A DNA stretch of 11,029 bases, taken from NCBI GenBank assembly GCA_945871045.1, contig CAMBUC010000045.1, forward strand, positions 1 through 11,029, in the 5' to 3' direction. A program made the position numbers and the translations under genes. Position 1 is the stretch's first letter. Each line of letters starts with the position of its first letter. The stretch is from an uncultured bacterium. GTDB taxonomy: Bacteria; Bacillota; Clostridia; Lachnospirales; Lachnospiraceae. Positions 1 to 7,194 of the stretch are shown piece by piece. Under the pieces are notes generated by a model. The model was not told the origin of the DNA, did not search any database, and saw nothing but the letters and a program-made list of their open reading frames with translations.

Positions 1-111
1 GCCTGCTTACTCCGATTACCGCTGCGGCAGTATACCAGAATCAGCTGATCTTTATAGAATTACCAAAGCCAAGTGGAGGAACGTACCTTATCCGGGGAAA
101 GAGTGCTGTAA

Positions 112-306
112 CTGGAGAATGCAAAACAGACGTTCAGATATTTTGCAAAGCAGGACGTTCAGATTAAGGTTGTTTCCGGTGATAATCCGCTTACCGTATC
201 ACAGATCGCGAAGGAAGCGGGGATTGAAGGTTCAGAAAACTATATTGATGCAACAACGATAAAGAGCAATAAACAACTGATTGATGCATTAAGGAACTAT
301 AACGGA
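112..306 (+). pseudogene. Remnant of a cation-transporting P-type ATPase (HAD-type)
   Basis: The frame starting at 112 encodes a stretch beginning LENAKQTFRYFAKQ and continuing through VVSGDNPLTVSQIAKEAG and ENYIDATTIKSN. This matches the part of the P domain of Firmicutes-type cation-transporting E1-E2 ATPases where the conserved SGD(N/K)P motif lies. An in-frame TAA at 109-111 precedes it, and after about codon 65 (near 306) the family similarity ends; the next residues run to a stop at 343-345. The phosphorylation motif DKTGT, the TGDGVND hinge and all membrane helices are absent, so only about 65 of some 800-900 residues remain. Positions 1-111 hold nothing I recognise in any frame. The fragment runs into the 3' end of the convergent kinase gene, so the junction lies at about 290-306. 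It is probably a dead gene piece cut by a rearrangement. The ion cannot be inferred. Confidence 0.75.
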
Positions 307-1616
307 AGCATAATGGAAACACAAAATAACTGTTCATTTGGCTGAAAATCGATCGTGCCATGATATTTTTTAACAATATGTTCCGCAGACTTTGTGCCAA
401 ATCCATTTCCGTCATGTTTACTGGAAAGAAAATGATGATCAGAATCAAGTAGGATGGCGTTATCATAGGTATTGTCCAAGGTGAATACTACCTGCTGTTG
501 TTGGCAAAGTCCGTGAAAGGTAATCTGTTTGTTTTCTGTGTTCTGTGTGCTGCATGCCTCATAGGCGTTTTCTAAAAGATTTCCAAATAGGACTGTGATC
601 TCATTGTCTGCAAGTGCAAGGCTGTCCGGAATATGCAACTGAACATCTAAAGAGATATTTGATGCCTGGCATAATTTACTGTAGTACACCAAAAGCATAT
701 TTAATGGAAGAAGATTGCAATACACAATGGTCTGGCTGTCATGTAACTGTTTTGCGTAACTGTGGAGGTAATCTTTCAATTCTTCATATCTATCATGATC
801 TGCGTAACTGCACATGAGTGTAATGTGGTGGCGCAGATCATGCCGCATGGCACGGATATCCTGTATCTGATGCTGAAAATCCTGATACTGCATGATCTGA
901 ATATTTAACTGATTACTCTCTTCCTTCATAAGGATCAGTTTATTATAAGTCACAGCAAAATTTAAGATACAAGCATAAATACATAGTTGTCCTAACAATA
1001 AAAAGAGCATAAAAAAGGTAGTTCTGGGTCTCAAAGCCATGGAGAGAGCCGGAATGTCACTTGAAAAATAAAAAATGTAATACCACAGCACATAAAAAAC
1101 CACCGGCACAAAGCAGAGAAAGCGCCAGATATTAGAGTCGATCAGCATCTGTTCCGCTTTGGGATACCACCTTTGAAAACACCAGGCGGTCGGGATCAAG
1201 ATCAGCCCCTGAACGATGGTAAGGCAAAGGGAATAGGTCCAATGGGATAATTCCAGGGCATAAGAAGGAAATAGGATTCCCTCCAGACATTTTGCCGGAA
1301 CGACGATGATGTTGGCGATATTATTGACCATGAGAAGCCGGAAAAGCGCTTGAAAAAAATCAACTTTTATCACAGCGAGATAAAATACGAAACTGCCGAG
1401 CGTTAAAGCCAGACTTAAAAGTTCGCTGGAATAATCCGTGAGAAAATGAGGGATGATCAAAAAGATCACTTGCAGGAGGCTGGAAAGCGCAACCATGCAT
1501 ACAAGAAAACCTTCGCTGCATTTGTATTCCGAATTGAAAATACAGAAGATGAAGGCAATATAAGGCACATAGTTTACAAGGGCGTGAAGAATTTCTTCAA
1601 CTAGCGATACAGTCAT
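297..1616 (-). CDS. AgrC-like sensor histidine kinase, GHKL family
   Basis: This is the membrane sensor of a peptide-pheromone-type two-component system. It would autophosphorylate on histidine and pass the phosphate to the LytTR regulator encoded just upstream. Residues 1-225 are very hydrophobic, with about six or seven membrane segments (roughly 11-30, 35-56, 64-85, 89-113, 128-146, 163-185, 200-222), as in AgrC. A helical linker leads to RHDLRHH, where His259 is the likely phospho-acceptor. The GHKL ATPase domain has an N box (GNLLENAYEAC, Asn346 and Asn350), LDN at about 380-382 and a G box GNGFGT (403-408). Length, 439 aa, is normal for the family. A GTG at 1622 overlaps the regulator's TGA (GTGA), but the ATG at 1616 lies 9 nt after AAAGGA and is better spaced, so I prefer it; either way the genes are translationally coupled. 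The 3' end runs into the ATPase remnant and no terminator is visible. The ligand is unknown. Confidence 0.9.
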   Translation of the reverse strand: MTVSLVEEILHALVNYVPYIAFIFCIFNSEYKCSEGFLVCMVALSSLLQVIFLIIPHFLTDYSSELLSLALTLGSFVFYLAVIKVDFFQALFRLLMVNNIANIIVVPAKCLEGILFPSYALELSHWTYSLCLTIVQGLILIPTAWCFQRWYPKAEQMLIDSNIWRFLCFVPVVFYVLWYYIFYFSSDIPALSMALRPRTTFFMLFLLLGQLCIYACILNFAVTYNKLILMKEESNQLNIQIMQYQDFQHQIQDIRAMRHDLRHHITLMCSYADHDRYEELKDYLHSYAKQLHDSQTIVYCNLLPLNMLLVYYSKLCQASNISLDVQLHIPDSLALADNEITVLFGNLLENAYEACSTQNTENKQITFHGLCQQQQVVFTLDNTYDNAILLDSDHHFLSSKHDGNGFGTKSAEHIVKKYHGTIDFQPNEQLFCVSIMLPL

Positions 1617-1618
1617 GG

Positions 1619-2338
1619 TCACAAATCCTTTCTGGCTAATGTAAATAAAAATTGTTTATAAGCATGTTCAACCTCCTTCTTTTTCCGGCGGCTGATGGGA
1701 AGCGTTGCACTGTTTTTCATAAGGAAGGAATCCTCATTCCATTTGGCAACTTCATGTAGATTGACGATCGTTCCTTTGTTGCAGGCGATCAGATAAGGAA
1801 CGTCTGCAACCAGTTCTGCGAACTGATTTAAGGAAAGACGGGTGTTTGTCTCCCGCTCCTGTTTTTCGTATATGGTGATCACATGGTTAGAATACTCGGC
1901 ATAGATAATATTGCGCAGCAATACCTGTTGCCGGTCCGGAAACTGAATAAAGCGCCGGAACTCATAATCTTCGATATTCAAACGTTGGATCATCTGTGCA
2001 ATACTCTGGGGTGTCGCAGGCTTCTGAATATAATAACTGGCGCCAACATTATAACTCTCGCAGGCAAAATCATTGCTTGTGGAGCAAAAGACAATACGCA
2101 CATACGGATTCTGCTGACGTATTTGATGTGCCACATCAATACCCGTCATTTCTTCCATAAAAATATCAAGAATGATCAGATCATAATGATTCAGATCGTT
2201 CTGACCTAAAAAATCTTCCCCACTTTCAAAAAAATTAAATTGCTTAATGGGAATCTGCAGTTTCTCAAATTCGTTCATAATAAGCGAAGACAGATAGTTT
2301 CGTTCATGCGGGCTGTCATCAATGAGTGCAATTACCAT
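1619..2338 (-). CDS. LytTR-family response regulator (AgrA-like)
   Basis: This is a DNA-binding response regulator and the likely partner of the adjacent AgrC-like kinase. Residues 1-120 form a receiver domain: the acidic pair Asp7/Asp8, phospho-acceptor Asp58 in LIILDIF, switch Thr87 in FCSTSND, and Lys106 in YIQKP. Residues about 130-235 form a LytTR domain, beginning at FIQFPDRQQVLL, with an AEYSNHVITIY strand and ending SRRKKKEVEHAYKQF. LytTR proteins bind pairs of direct repeats about two helical turns apart, and such a pair lies directly upstream at 2367-2399. Length (239 aa) fits AgrA/ComE-type regulators. The ATG at 2338 follows AGGAG with 8 nt spacing. It is first in a two-gene operon with the kinase and is transcribed divergently from the chemoreceptor operon. 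The target is inferred from the site; the assignment to the family is firm. Confidence 0.93.
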   Translation of the reverse strand: MVIALIDDSPHERNYLSSLIMNEFEKLQIPIKQFNFFESGEDFLGQNDLNHYDLIILDIFMEEMTGIDVAHQIRQQNPYVRIVFCSTSNDFACESYNVGASYYIQKPATPQSIAQMIQRLNIEDYEFRRFIQFPDRQQVLLRNIIYAEYSNHVITIYEKQERETNTRLSLNQFAELVADVPYLIACNKGTIVNLHEVAKWNEDSFLMKNSATLPISRRKKKEVEHAYKQFLFTLARKDL

Positions 2339-2366
2339 AGTCCATGCTCCTTTTCAAGTAGGCAGA

Positions 2367-2399
2367 AACCGTTTGAGTCTGAAATGAACCGTTTGAGTC
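2367..2399. promoter_or_regulatory. Tandem 13-bp direct repeat, likely LytTR regulator binding site
   Basis: AACCGTTTGAGTC occurs at 2367-2379 and again, identically, at 2387-2399, a period of 20 bp with a 7-bp gap. Two direct repeats about two helical turns apart is the usual architecture of AgrA/ComE/PlnC-type LytTR sites, and a LytTR regulator gene starts 29 bp away. The second copy ends 7 bp before the -35 element of the proposed plus-strand promoter, the position expected for an activator. Relative to the minus-strand promoter the repeats lie inside the transcribed leader, so a repressive role there is also possible. Binding is inferred. Confidence 0.7.
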
Positions 2400-2406
2400 A
2401 AAAGAG

Positions 2407-2434
2407 TTGAAGGAAACTGCCAACATGTTAATAT
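2407..2434 (+). promoter_or_regulatory. Candidate promoter for the chemoreceptor/EAL/GGDEF operon
   Basis: TTGAAG at 2407-2412 and TAATAT at 2429-2434 are separated by 16 bp, and the -10 is preceded by TG one base upstream (TGTTAATAT), an extended -10 element. Both hexamers match the consensus at four of six positions, which suggests a weak promoter that needs an activator. The direct repeats at 2367-2399 would lie at about -74 to -42. Transcription would start near 2441, leaving a leader of about 100 nt before the gene at 2539. Confidence 0.5.
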
Positions 2435-2439
2435 ACCAT

Positions 2440-2467
2440 ATTGTAAAAAAAAGCCAAAAAATGTCAA
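2440..2467 (-). promoter_or_regulatory. Strong sigma-A promoter for the regulator-kinase operon
   Basis: Read on the minus strand, a perfect TTGACA (2467-2462) is followed after 16 bp by TACAAT (2445-2440), which matches the -10 consensus at five of six positions. Transcription should start near 2433 and give a leader of about 95 nt that includes the direct repeats, ahead of the regulator ATG at 2338. It overlaps the oppositely directed plus-strand promoter, so polymerase should not occupy both at once. Confidence 0.65.
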
Positions 2468-2538
2468 GGAAAAAATGTTTTGGGCAGAAGGATCATTTGA
2501 TTTCAAGAAATGAAAACACATGGGGAGGAACAGAGGAA

Positions 2539-4278
2539 ATGAAATCGAGGGAGTGTGGAACGAAGGATTTGGTAATGACACTGAAGAAACGCGGAGAAGA
2601 TGCAAGTGTCAAAAAGAAACTTTATTATGGTTATGGTTTAGTCATTGCTATGATGGTGCTTGTTGCAATCATGGCATTGAGTTCTATTTTCAGTTTAAGA
2701 AGAAGTTTTATCAGTTACATTAACGGAGTGAATCGGGCCTATGATGCGGTGGAGACCATTCGGTTGGATATCAATATTGCGGCCAGAAATTTAAGAGAAA
2801 TGGCACTACAAAATGATCCTTCCAGTTATGAACACTATAAGCAGATCATTGACGAAAAAATGGAAGATTTTGACAAGGAACTGCTGGTTGTAGAGAACAG
2901 TGGACTGGTGGATGATGAATTATACGAGAGATATGTAAATTCAGTAAATGCATGGAGAACCATCGGATACAGCATTATTGATGAAATTGAAGCAAGAGAT
3001 ATCGAAGTTGCAAAGCAGAGAATTTTGATGGAATGTGCCCCTGCTTTAAGTGAACAGATCGCGTTGGTAAAGGAAGTCAATGGCGTATTAGATGTGGAAC
3101 TGAATAAAAAACTGCAAAGAAACAATCTGATCTTTTATGCGGTAGTGCCAGTTATCATTTTAATGGTTATTATCTCGGTCTTCATCGCACGGGCAATCGG
3201 ATCAAAGATCGTAGGTCTTATCACGACTCCCTTAACGGAAATAGAGATGGTTGCAAAGGAACTTTCTGAAGGAAATCTGCATGTACAGTTGGAATATCGT
3301 GCAGGAGATGAACTTGGAAGCCTGGCACACAACTTAAGAAAATCGATCCGTGCGTTAGGTTCCTATGTAGACGATATTTCAAGAGCAATGACTGAATTTG
3401 CAAACGGAAATTTTGCGGTACAGCCGGAAGTTGAGTGGACCGGCGATTTTGTTGAGATCAAAGAGGCATTTTTGAACTTTGAAAAAAGTATTTCAGAGAC
3501 GATCGTAGGAATTCAGGACGTTGCAGGACAGGTGGAAGGCGGAGCGGAACAGGTATCTCAAAGTTCCATGGAACTTGCGGAAGGAGCGACCGATCAGGCA
3601 AGTGTGACAGAAGAGTTAGTTGCCACAGTGGAAACGATCTCTACCCAGCTGCTGCAAAACACGGAGATGACTCAGAATATCAGTGAGAGAATCGTTCAGA
3701 TTGGGACAGAAATCCATAATGGAAATGTACAGATGCAGCAAATGACCGGATCTATGAGTGAGATCAAAGATGCTTCTCTGAAGATCAGAGGCATTATAGA
3801 TACGATCAATGATATCGCATCACAGACCAATCTGCTTGCACTCAATGCTTCTATCGAAGCGGCAAGAGCCGGAGAAGCCGGAAGGGGATTTGCAGTTGTT
3901 GCTGATCAGGTGTCTTTGCTGGCATCACAGAGCGCAGATGCGGCAAAAGAATCCGCTGTTTTGATCGAGACTTCTGTAGAGTCTGTAGAGAAGGGTGTAT
4001 TGATTACCGATGAGACGGCAAAACTATTGGAATCCATTGCTTCTGATTCAAAGGAAATCGTGCAGGAAGTAAATCAGATCAAAGAAAGCATGGAAGCTCA
4101 GGTAAATAGTTATGCAGAAATCACCCATGGTGTAGAGCAGATCAGTGGCGTGGCGCAAGGCAATGCAGCGGCATCTCAGCAGTTGGCAGCCAATAGTGAG
4201 GAAATGACCAGTCAGTCCATTATGTTGTCGAATCTGGTGGGAAAGTTTCAAGTGGGAGAAGTTAGTAATAACATATGA
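2539..4278 (+). CDS. Methyl-accepting chemotaxis protein (transmembrane chemoreceptor)
   Basis: This membrane chemoreceptor senses a stimulus outside the cell and controls CheA through CheW. From the ATG at 2539 it has 579 residues: TM1 about 28-48, a mostly helical extracellular region about 49-197 (four-helix-bundle-like), TM2 about 198-218, HAMP about 219-272, and a second HAMP-like segment about 273-320 containing FANGNFAVQPEVEW. The signalling domain fills about 330-575. Its hairpin tip (about 418-458) carries IASQTNLLALNASIEAARAG and GRGFAVVADQV, typical of functional receptors. No C-terminal receptor pentapeptide is visible. The frame is open back to 2407, but that region holds the promoter. 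GGAGG at 2524-2528 supports ATG 2539; ATG 2575, with AAGGA 7 nt upstream, is an alternative giving 567 residues. Its last four bases overlap the EAL gene start (ATGA). The ligand is unknown. Confidence 0.93.
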   Translation: MKSRECGTKDLVMTLKKRGEDASVKKKLYYGYGLVIAMMVLVAIMALSSIFSLRRSFISYINGVNRAYDAVETIRLDINIAARNLREMALQNDPSSYEHYKQIIDEKMEDFDKELLVVENSGLVDDELYERYVNSVNAWRTIGYSIIDEIEARDIEVAKQRILMECAPALSEQIALVKEVNGVLDVELNKKLQRNNLIFYAVVPVIILMVIISVFIARAIGSKIVGLITTPLTEIEMVAKELSEGNLHVQLEYRAGDELGSLAHNLRKSIRALGSYVDDISRAMTEFANGNFAVQPEVEWTGDFVEIKEAFLNFEKSISETIVGIQDVAGQVEGGAEQVSQSSMELAEGATDQASVTEELVATVETISTQLLQNTEMTQNISERIVQIGTEIHNGNVQMQQMTGSMSEIKDASLKIRGIIDTINDIASQTNLLALNASIEAARAGEAGRGFAVVADQVSLLASQSADAAKESAVLIETSVESVEKGVLITDETAKLLESIASDSKEIVQEVNQIKESMEAQVNSYAEITHGVEQISGVAQGNAAASQQLAANSEEMTSQSIMLSNLVGKFQVGEVSNNI

Positions 4279-5069
4279 TGACAGCAAAACCATCTATAGG
4301 AAAAACAGAACTGGATCAAAAAATATCGGCTGATAGTTTTGTCGTGTATTACCAGCCGCAGGTGGAACTGAAAACAAATAGTGTTATTGGGGCGGAGGCG
4401 CTCGTCAGAGGAATTAATGATAAGGGGCAAATCATTTCGCCGAATGATTTTATTCCCTATTATGAAGCATCGGGATTGATTCGTGAGTTAGATTTTTTTG
4501 TATTAAAGTCAGTTTGTCTGGATATTAAACACTGGGAATCGTTGGGCTTCCATCCCTGCATTTCCGTGAATTTTTCCCGTGTGACATTGATGGAAACCCA
4601 CGTAGTGAAAAGGATCAAAGAAGTGTGTAAAGCACATGAGGTGGATCCTTCGAGAATCATGATTGAAGTGACAGAAAGCGTTGAAAAAATAGATGATGCA
4701 CAGTTATATTTGCTGATGGATGAATTGTCTCAGACAGGCTTTCGGGTTTCTTTAGATGACTTTGGAGCAGAGTATTCAAACTTATCACTTCTGATTGAGC
4801 GGCATTTTGATGAAATTAAACTGGATAAATCCTTGATCGAAAATTTAGTGAGTAATAAAAGAAGCCGGATCGTGGTAAAAAGTATTGCAAAAATGTGTAA
4901 GGAATTAGGGGAAGAACGGCTGCTTGTAGAAGGAATTGAGACAAAAGAACAAAAGCAAAAACTTACGCAGTACAAATATAAATACGGACAAGGATTCTAT
5001 TTTTATCGGCCGATGATTCAGGAGAAATTTACACGGGTGTTACAACGAATTGGAGAAGCAAATGTTTAA
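4275..5069 (+). CDS. Stand-alone EAL-domain c-di-GMP phosphodiesterase
   Basis: It is predicted to hydrolyse cyclic di-GMP to pGpG in the cytoplasm. The 264 residues are almost entirely one EAL domain, with no membrane segment and no sensor domain. The catalytic set appears complete: Glu41 in EALVRG, Asn99 in SVNFS, Glu131 in EVTES, Asp161-Asp162 in DDFG, Lys182 in IKLDK, Glu219 in VEGIET and Gln239 in GQGF. In loop 6 the usual DDFG(T/A)G(Y/F)S reads DDFGAEYS: the second glycine is glutamate, which could affect dimerisation or metal-dependent regulation. The gene starts inside the stop of the chemoreceptor gene (ATGA; a second in-frame ATG follows at 4278), has only a weak ribosome binding site and is presumably translated by coupling. 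Its last 8 bases overlap the diguanylate cyclase gene, so enzymes of opposite activity are co-expressed. Confidence 0.93.
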   Translation: MMTAKPSIGKTELDQKISADSFVVYYQPQVELKTNSVIGAEALVRGINDKGQIISPNDFIPYYEASGLIRELDFFVLKSVCLDIKHWESLGFHPCISVNFSRVTLMETHVVKRIKEVCKAHEVDPSRIMIEVTESVEKIDDAQLYLLMDELSQTGFRVSLDDFGAEYSNLSLLIERHFDEIKLDKSLIENLVSNKRSRIVVKSIAKMCKELGEERLLVEGIETKEQKQKLTQYKYKYGQGFYFYRPMIQEKFTRVLQRIGEANV

Positions 5070-7005
5070 AGCAAATAGACATGCTTTTATCATAGGGGGG
5101 CTCCTTTGTGCGCTGACGATGCTGCTGATTATAGCGATCGGTAATACGAAATCTGATCAACAAACAAACGACCTTCTGTATGAGGCGTTGGATGCATATG
5201 CGCACCAGCAAGTCTGGGAACTTCCGGCAGGCGTGACATTTTCGGCTGATTCGGCAGAAGAACTTTTGGTACAGGGAATAGAGGCCTACGACGCAAAAGA
5301 TTATGAAAGAGCAAAAAATTTTTTTGCGCAGGCATTGGGTAGAATAGACCATGACGCAGGTCTGTCAGCGTGGCTTTATTTTTATATGAACCGGTGTGAT
5401 TATTTTCTGACCGGAAGCGGAGATTACGCCACGATCGCCTTGGCATTAGAGGCAATCAGACAGTGTCCCGCCCTTTGTAACAATATAGACATGCTGGGGA
5501 ACATGATAGATACGGTCATAAACTCGAGGGAGACCTTTGACCGGGAAATAGCATTGCTTCGGGAACACTTGGAAAAAACGGATAACTTACAGGAACTCTC
5601 CGAAGTGCGCATAAAAAACATGATAGGTATGCTGGAGTATCTTAACAAGGATTACACGAAAAGCATCCAGCAGTTTTATGATGTGGAGATTTTACTGGAA
5701 CACACCAAGAGAACAGAAGAATTAGAATCAGAGTATTTGTATGCGAAAGAGTTTATTGCCAATATTTATTTCATGCTCCATGATTATGAAGCGGCAGCTG
5801 AAAAATATCAAGATGTCATAGATTTTGCTCTGGCTGATGGATATTTATATCCCTATGGAGCAAATGTTAATCTGATTAGTGTATATTTGGGAATTCCTAA
5901 TATAGAAATGGCAAAAAAGGCCATACGGCAACTGGAAAAGCAACTGCCTTACTTAGAAGAAGAGATCCGTCCGGAGATAAAAGCATGTATGGACGATGCC
6001 TATGCAAATGTGGATATTCTGGAGGAAAACTATGAGGAGGCACAGCGGCATCTGGATCAAGCCGAATCTTATTACAGGGAGAATGAAGGGGAATTATTTT
6101 TAGATGGTGAATGTTTCATAACCTTCACCCGCTGCAAATTTTTATATTTCACCGGAAAGTACGAAGAATCTCAAAAAGTTCTGGAACAAATGCTTGAGAA
6201 AGGGATTCATGCCGGCTGTGGCACTGAGCAAAATGTTTATGAACTCCTACAGCAAATATATAAGAAGACCGGACAGCATGAAAAATTGATTCAGATCGAT
6301 GAGGTCATATTAAATAGGGAAAAGGAATTTTCGAAGACGATTCAAAGTGAATATTTAATGTTTTCTGAGTACTATCAAAAGAATCAGCAATTGAGGCTGA
6401 AACTGGAAAAAGCACTGCGCACCAGACTGTCATTTTTTATGATTTTGCTGGCGAGTCTTGGGGGCTTAATTGCAACACTTTTGGTATTACACAGTCTGGC
6501 GAAGAAGAATATCACAGACCAATTAACGAAGGTTTATAATCGAAAGAAACTGGATGCGCTGAGGCGCAGATATGAGCGAAAGGGAATCCCTGAAAAGTTT
6601 GGTGTCATGATGTTAGATATTGATCATTTTAAACTCTATAATGACACCTATGGTCATCCGGCCGGGGATCAGGTGTTGAAACAGGTGGCGATGGTTCTGC
6701 GCAGCGCGGTTGACAAAAACGCAAAGGTGATCCGTTATGGTGGAGAAGAATTCCTCATTTTATGGCAGGAAGTACAATTGCAGACAGCAATAGAAGTTTG
6801 TTTTGAAATTCAGGAGGGCCTCAGAAAGTTAGCAATTCCGCACGCTGCTTCTGAAACCTCGAAATACGTAACCGTGAGCATGGGACTTTGGTATCAGACG
6901 ACGCCGAAAGAGTCCGGTTTGGAACGGTTGATCAAATATGCGGATGAATGCCTCTATGAAGCAAAAAAAACGGGAAGAAATCGCTTTGTGATAGAGGCAG
7001 TATAG
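5062..7005 (+). CDS. Membrane-anchored TPR-GGDEF diguanylate cyclase
   Basis: It is predicted to make cyclic di-GMP from two GTP. Of 647 residues, 9-27 form an N-terminal membrane helix or uncleaved signal anchor. Residues about 60-430 are helical repeats of TPR type (for example AYDAKDYERAKNFFAQAL, LHDYEAAAEKYQDVI, TGKYEESQKVLEQML), probably outside the membrane. A short charged helix precedes TM2 (about 457-478), followed by the GGDEF domain from about 485 (ITDQLTKVYNRKKL). The metal-binding DIDHFK (519-524), NDTYGH (527-532) and the signature GGEEF (560-564) are intact, so it should be active. The inhibitory RxxD site expected just before the signature reads DKNA, so product inhibition there is probably lost. 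ATG 5062 follows GGAG with 6 nt spacing; it overlaps the EAL gene by 8 bp. A TTG at 5050 is less likely. It is the last gene before the terminator at 7044. The TPR ligand is unknown. Confidence 0.92.
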   Translation: MFKANRHAFIIGGLLCALTMLLIIAIGNTKSDQQTNDLLYEALDAYAHQQVWELPAGVTFSADSAEELLVQGIEAYDAKDYERAKNFFAQALGRIDHDAGLSAWLYFYMNRCDYFLTGSGDYATIALALEAIRQCPALCNNIDMLGNMIDTVINSRETFDREIALLREHLEKTDNLQELSEVRIKNMIGMLEYLNKDYTKSIQQFYDVEILLEHTKRTEELESEYLYAKEFIANIYFMLHDYEAAAEKYQDVIDFALADGYLYPYGANVNLISVYLGIPNIEMAKKAIRQLEKQLPYLEEEIRPEIKACMDDAYANVDILEENYEEAQRHLDQAESYYRENEGELFLDGECFITFTRCKFLYFTGKYEESQKVLEQMLEKGIHAGCGTEQNVYELLQQIYKKTGQHEKLIQIDEVILNREKEFSKTIQSEYLMFSEYYQKNQQLRLKLEKALRTRLSFFMILLASLGGLIATLLVLHSLAKKNITDQLTKVYNRKKLDALRRRYERKGIPEKFGVMMLDIDHFKLYNDTYGHPAGDQVLKQVAMVLRSAVDKNAKVIRYGGEEFLILWQEVQLQTAIEVCFEIQEGLRKLAIPHAASETSKYVTVSMGLWYQTTPKESGLERLIKYADECLYEAKKTGRNRFVIEAV

Positions 7006-7043
7006 AGATAAATGTTACTTATTTAACCCCCTATTTTTTCTTC

Positions 7044-7077
7044 GAGGGCATCTGGCGTTAGGCCGGGTGCCCTCTTT
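7044..7077 (+). terminator. Intrinsic terminator after the c-di-GMP operon
   Basis: GAGGGCATCTGGC (7044-7056) pairs with GCCGGGTGCCCTC (7062-7074) in a 13-bp stem with two G-U pairs around a 5-nt loop, followed by TTTCTCT. The T tract is short and the stem strong. On the minus strand the hairpin is followed by an A-rich run, so it should act only in the plus direction. It separates the chemoreceptor/EAL/GGDEF operon from the solute-binding protein unit. Confidence 0.8.
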
Positions 7078-7116
7078 CTCTGTCCAAAAGAACAGGAAGG
7101 AGTCCGGTGTGCCGTC

Positions 7117-7145
7117 TTGATTATTAAAAAGACAAATGTTATGAT
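7117..7145 (+). promoter_or_regulatory. Sigma-A promoter for the solute-binding protein / kinase operon
   Basis: TTGATT at 7117-7122 and TATGAT at 7140-7145 are separated by exactly 17 bp; the -10 differs from consensus at one base. Transcription should start near 7152, giving a leader of about 43 nt to the ATG at 7195. The frame of the next gene is open back to the TTG of this -35 element, so the longer reading of that gene is not real. I see no operator repeat or riboswitch here. Confidence 0.65.
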
Positions 7146-7194
7146 GTTGAAGATATTAAAAGTTAGGGAGTTTCGATTTAGGAGGAAGTTTGAA

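Noticed and set aside
129..164. 11-bp direct repeat GACGTTCAGAT at 129-139 and 154-164
   Set aside because: Both copies lie within the ATPase-like frame and encode expected family residues in different registers; probably coincidence.
614..817. Small plus-strand open frame inside the kinase gene
   Set aside because: It is antisense to the conserved GHKL ATPase region and has no recognisable motif.
1883..2209. Open frame on the plus strand inside the regulator gene
   Set aside because: It is antisense to a well-supported LytTR regulator and its translation resembles no known family.
2407..2538. An N-terminal extension of the chemoreceptor starting with TTG at 2407
   Set aside because: The stretch holds both promoters and has no ribosome binding site at 2407; family members start shortly before TM1, and GGAGG supports the ATG at 2539.
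7117..7194. A longer lipoprotein start at TTG 7117
   Set aside because: The TTG is the first codon-like part of the -35 element; AGGAGG and a proper lipoprotein signal peptide place the start at 7195.
7006..7194. A possible c-di-GMP riboswitch between the GGDEF gene and the next operon
   Set aside because: No GEMM-type conserved motif is visible; the hairpin is explained as a terminator.
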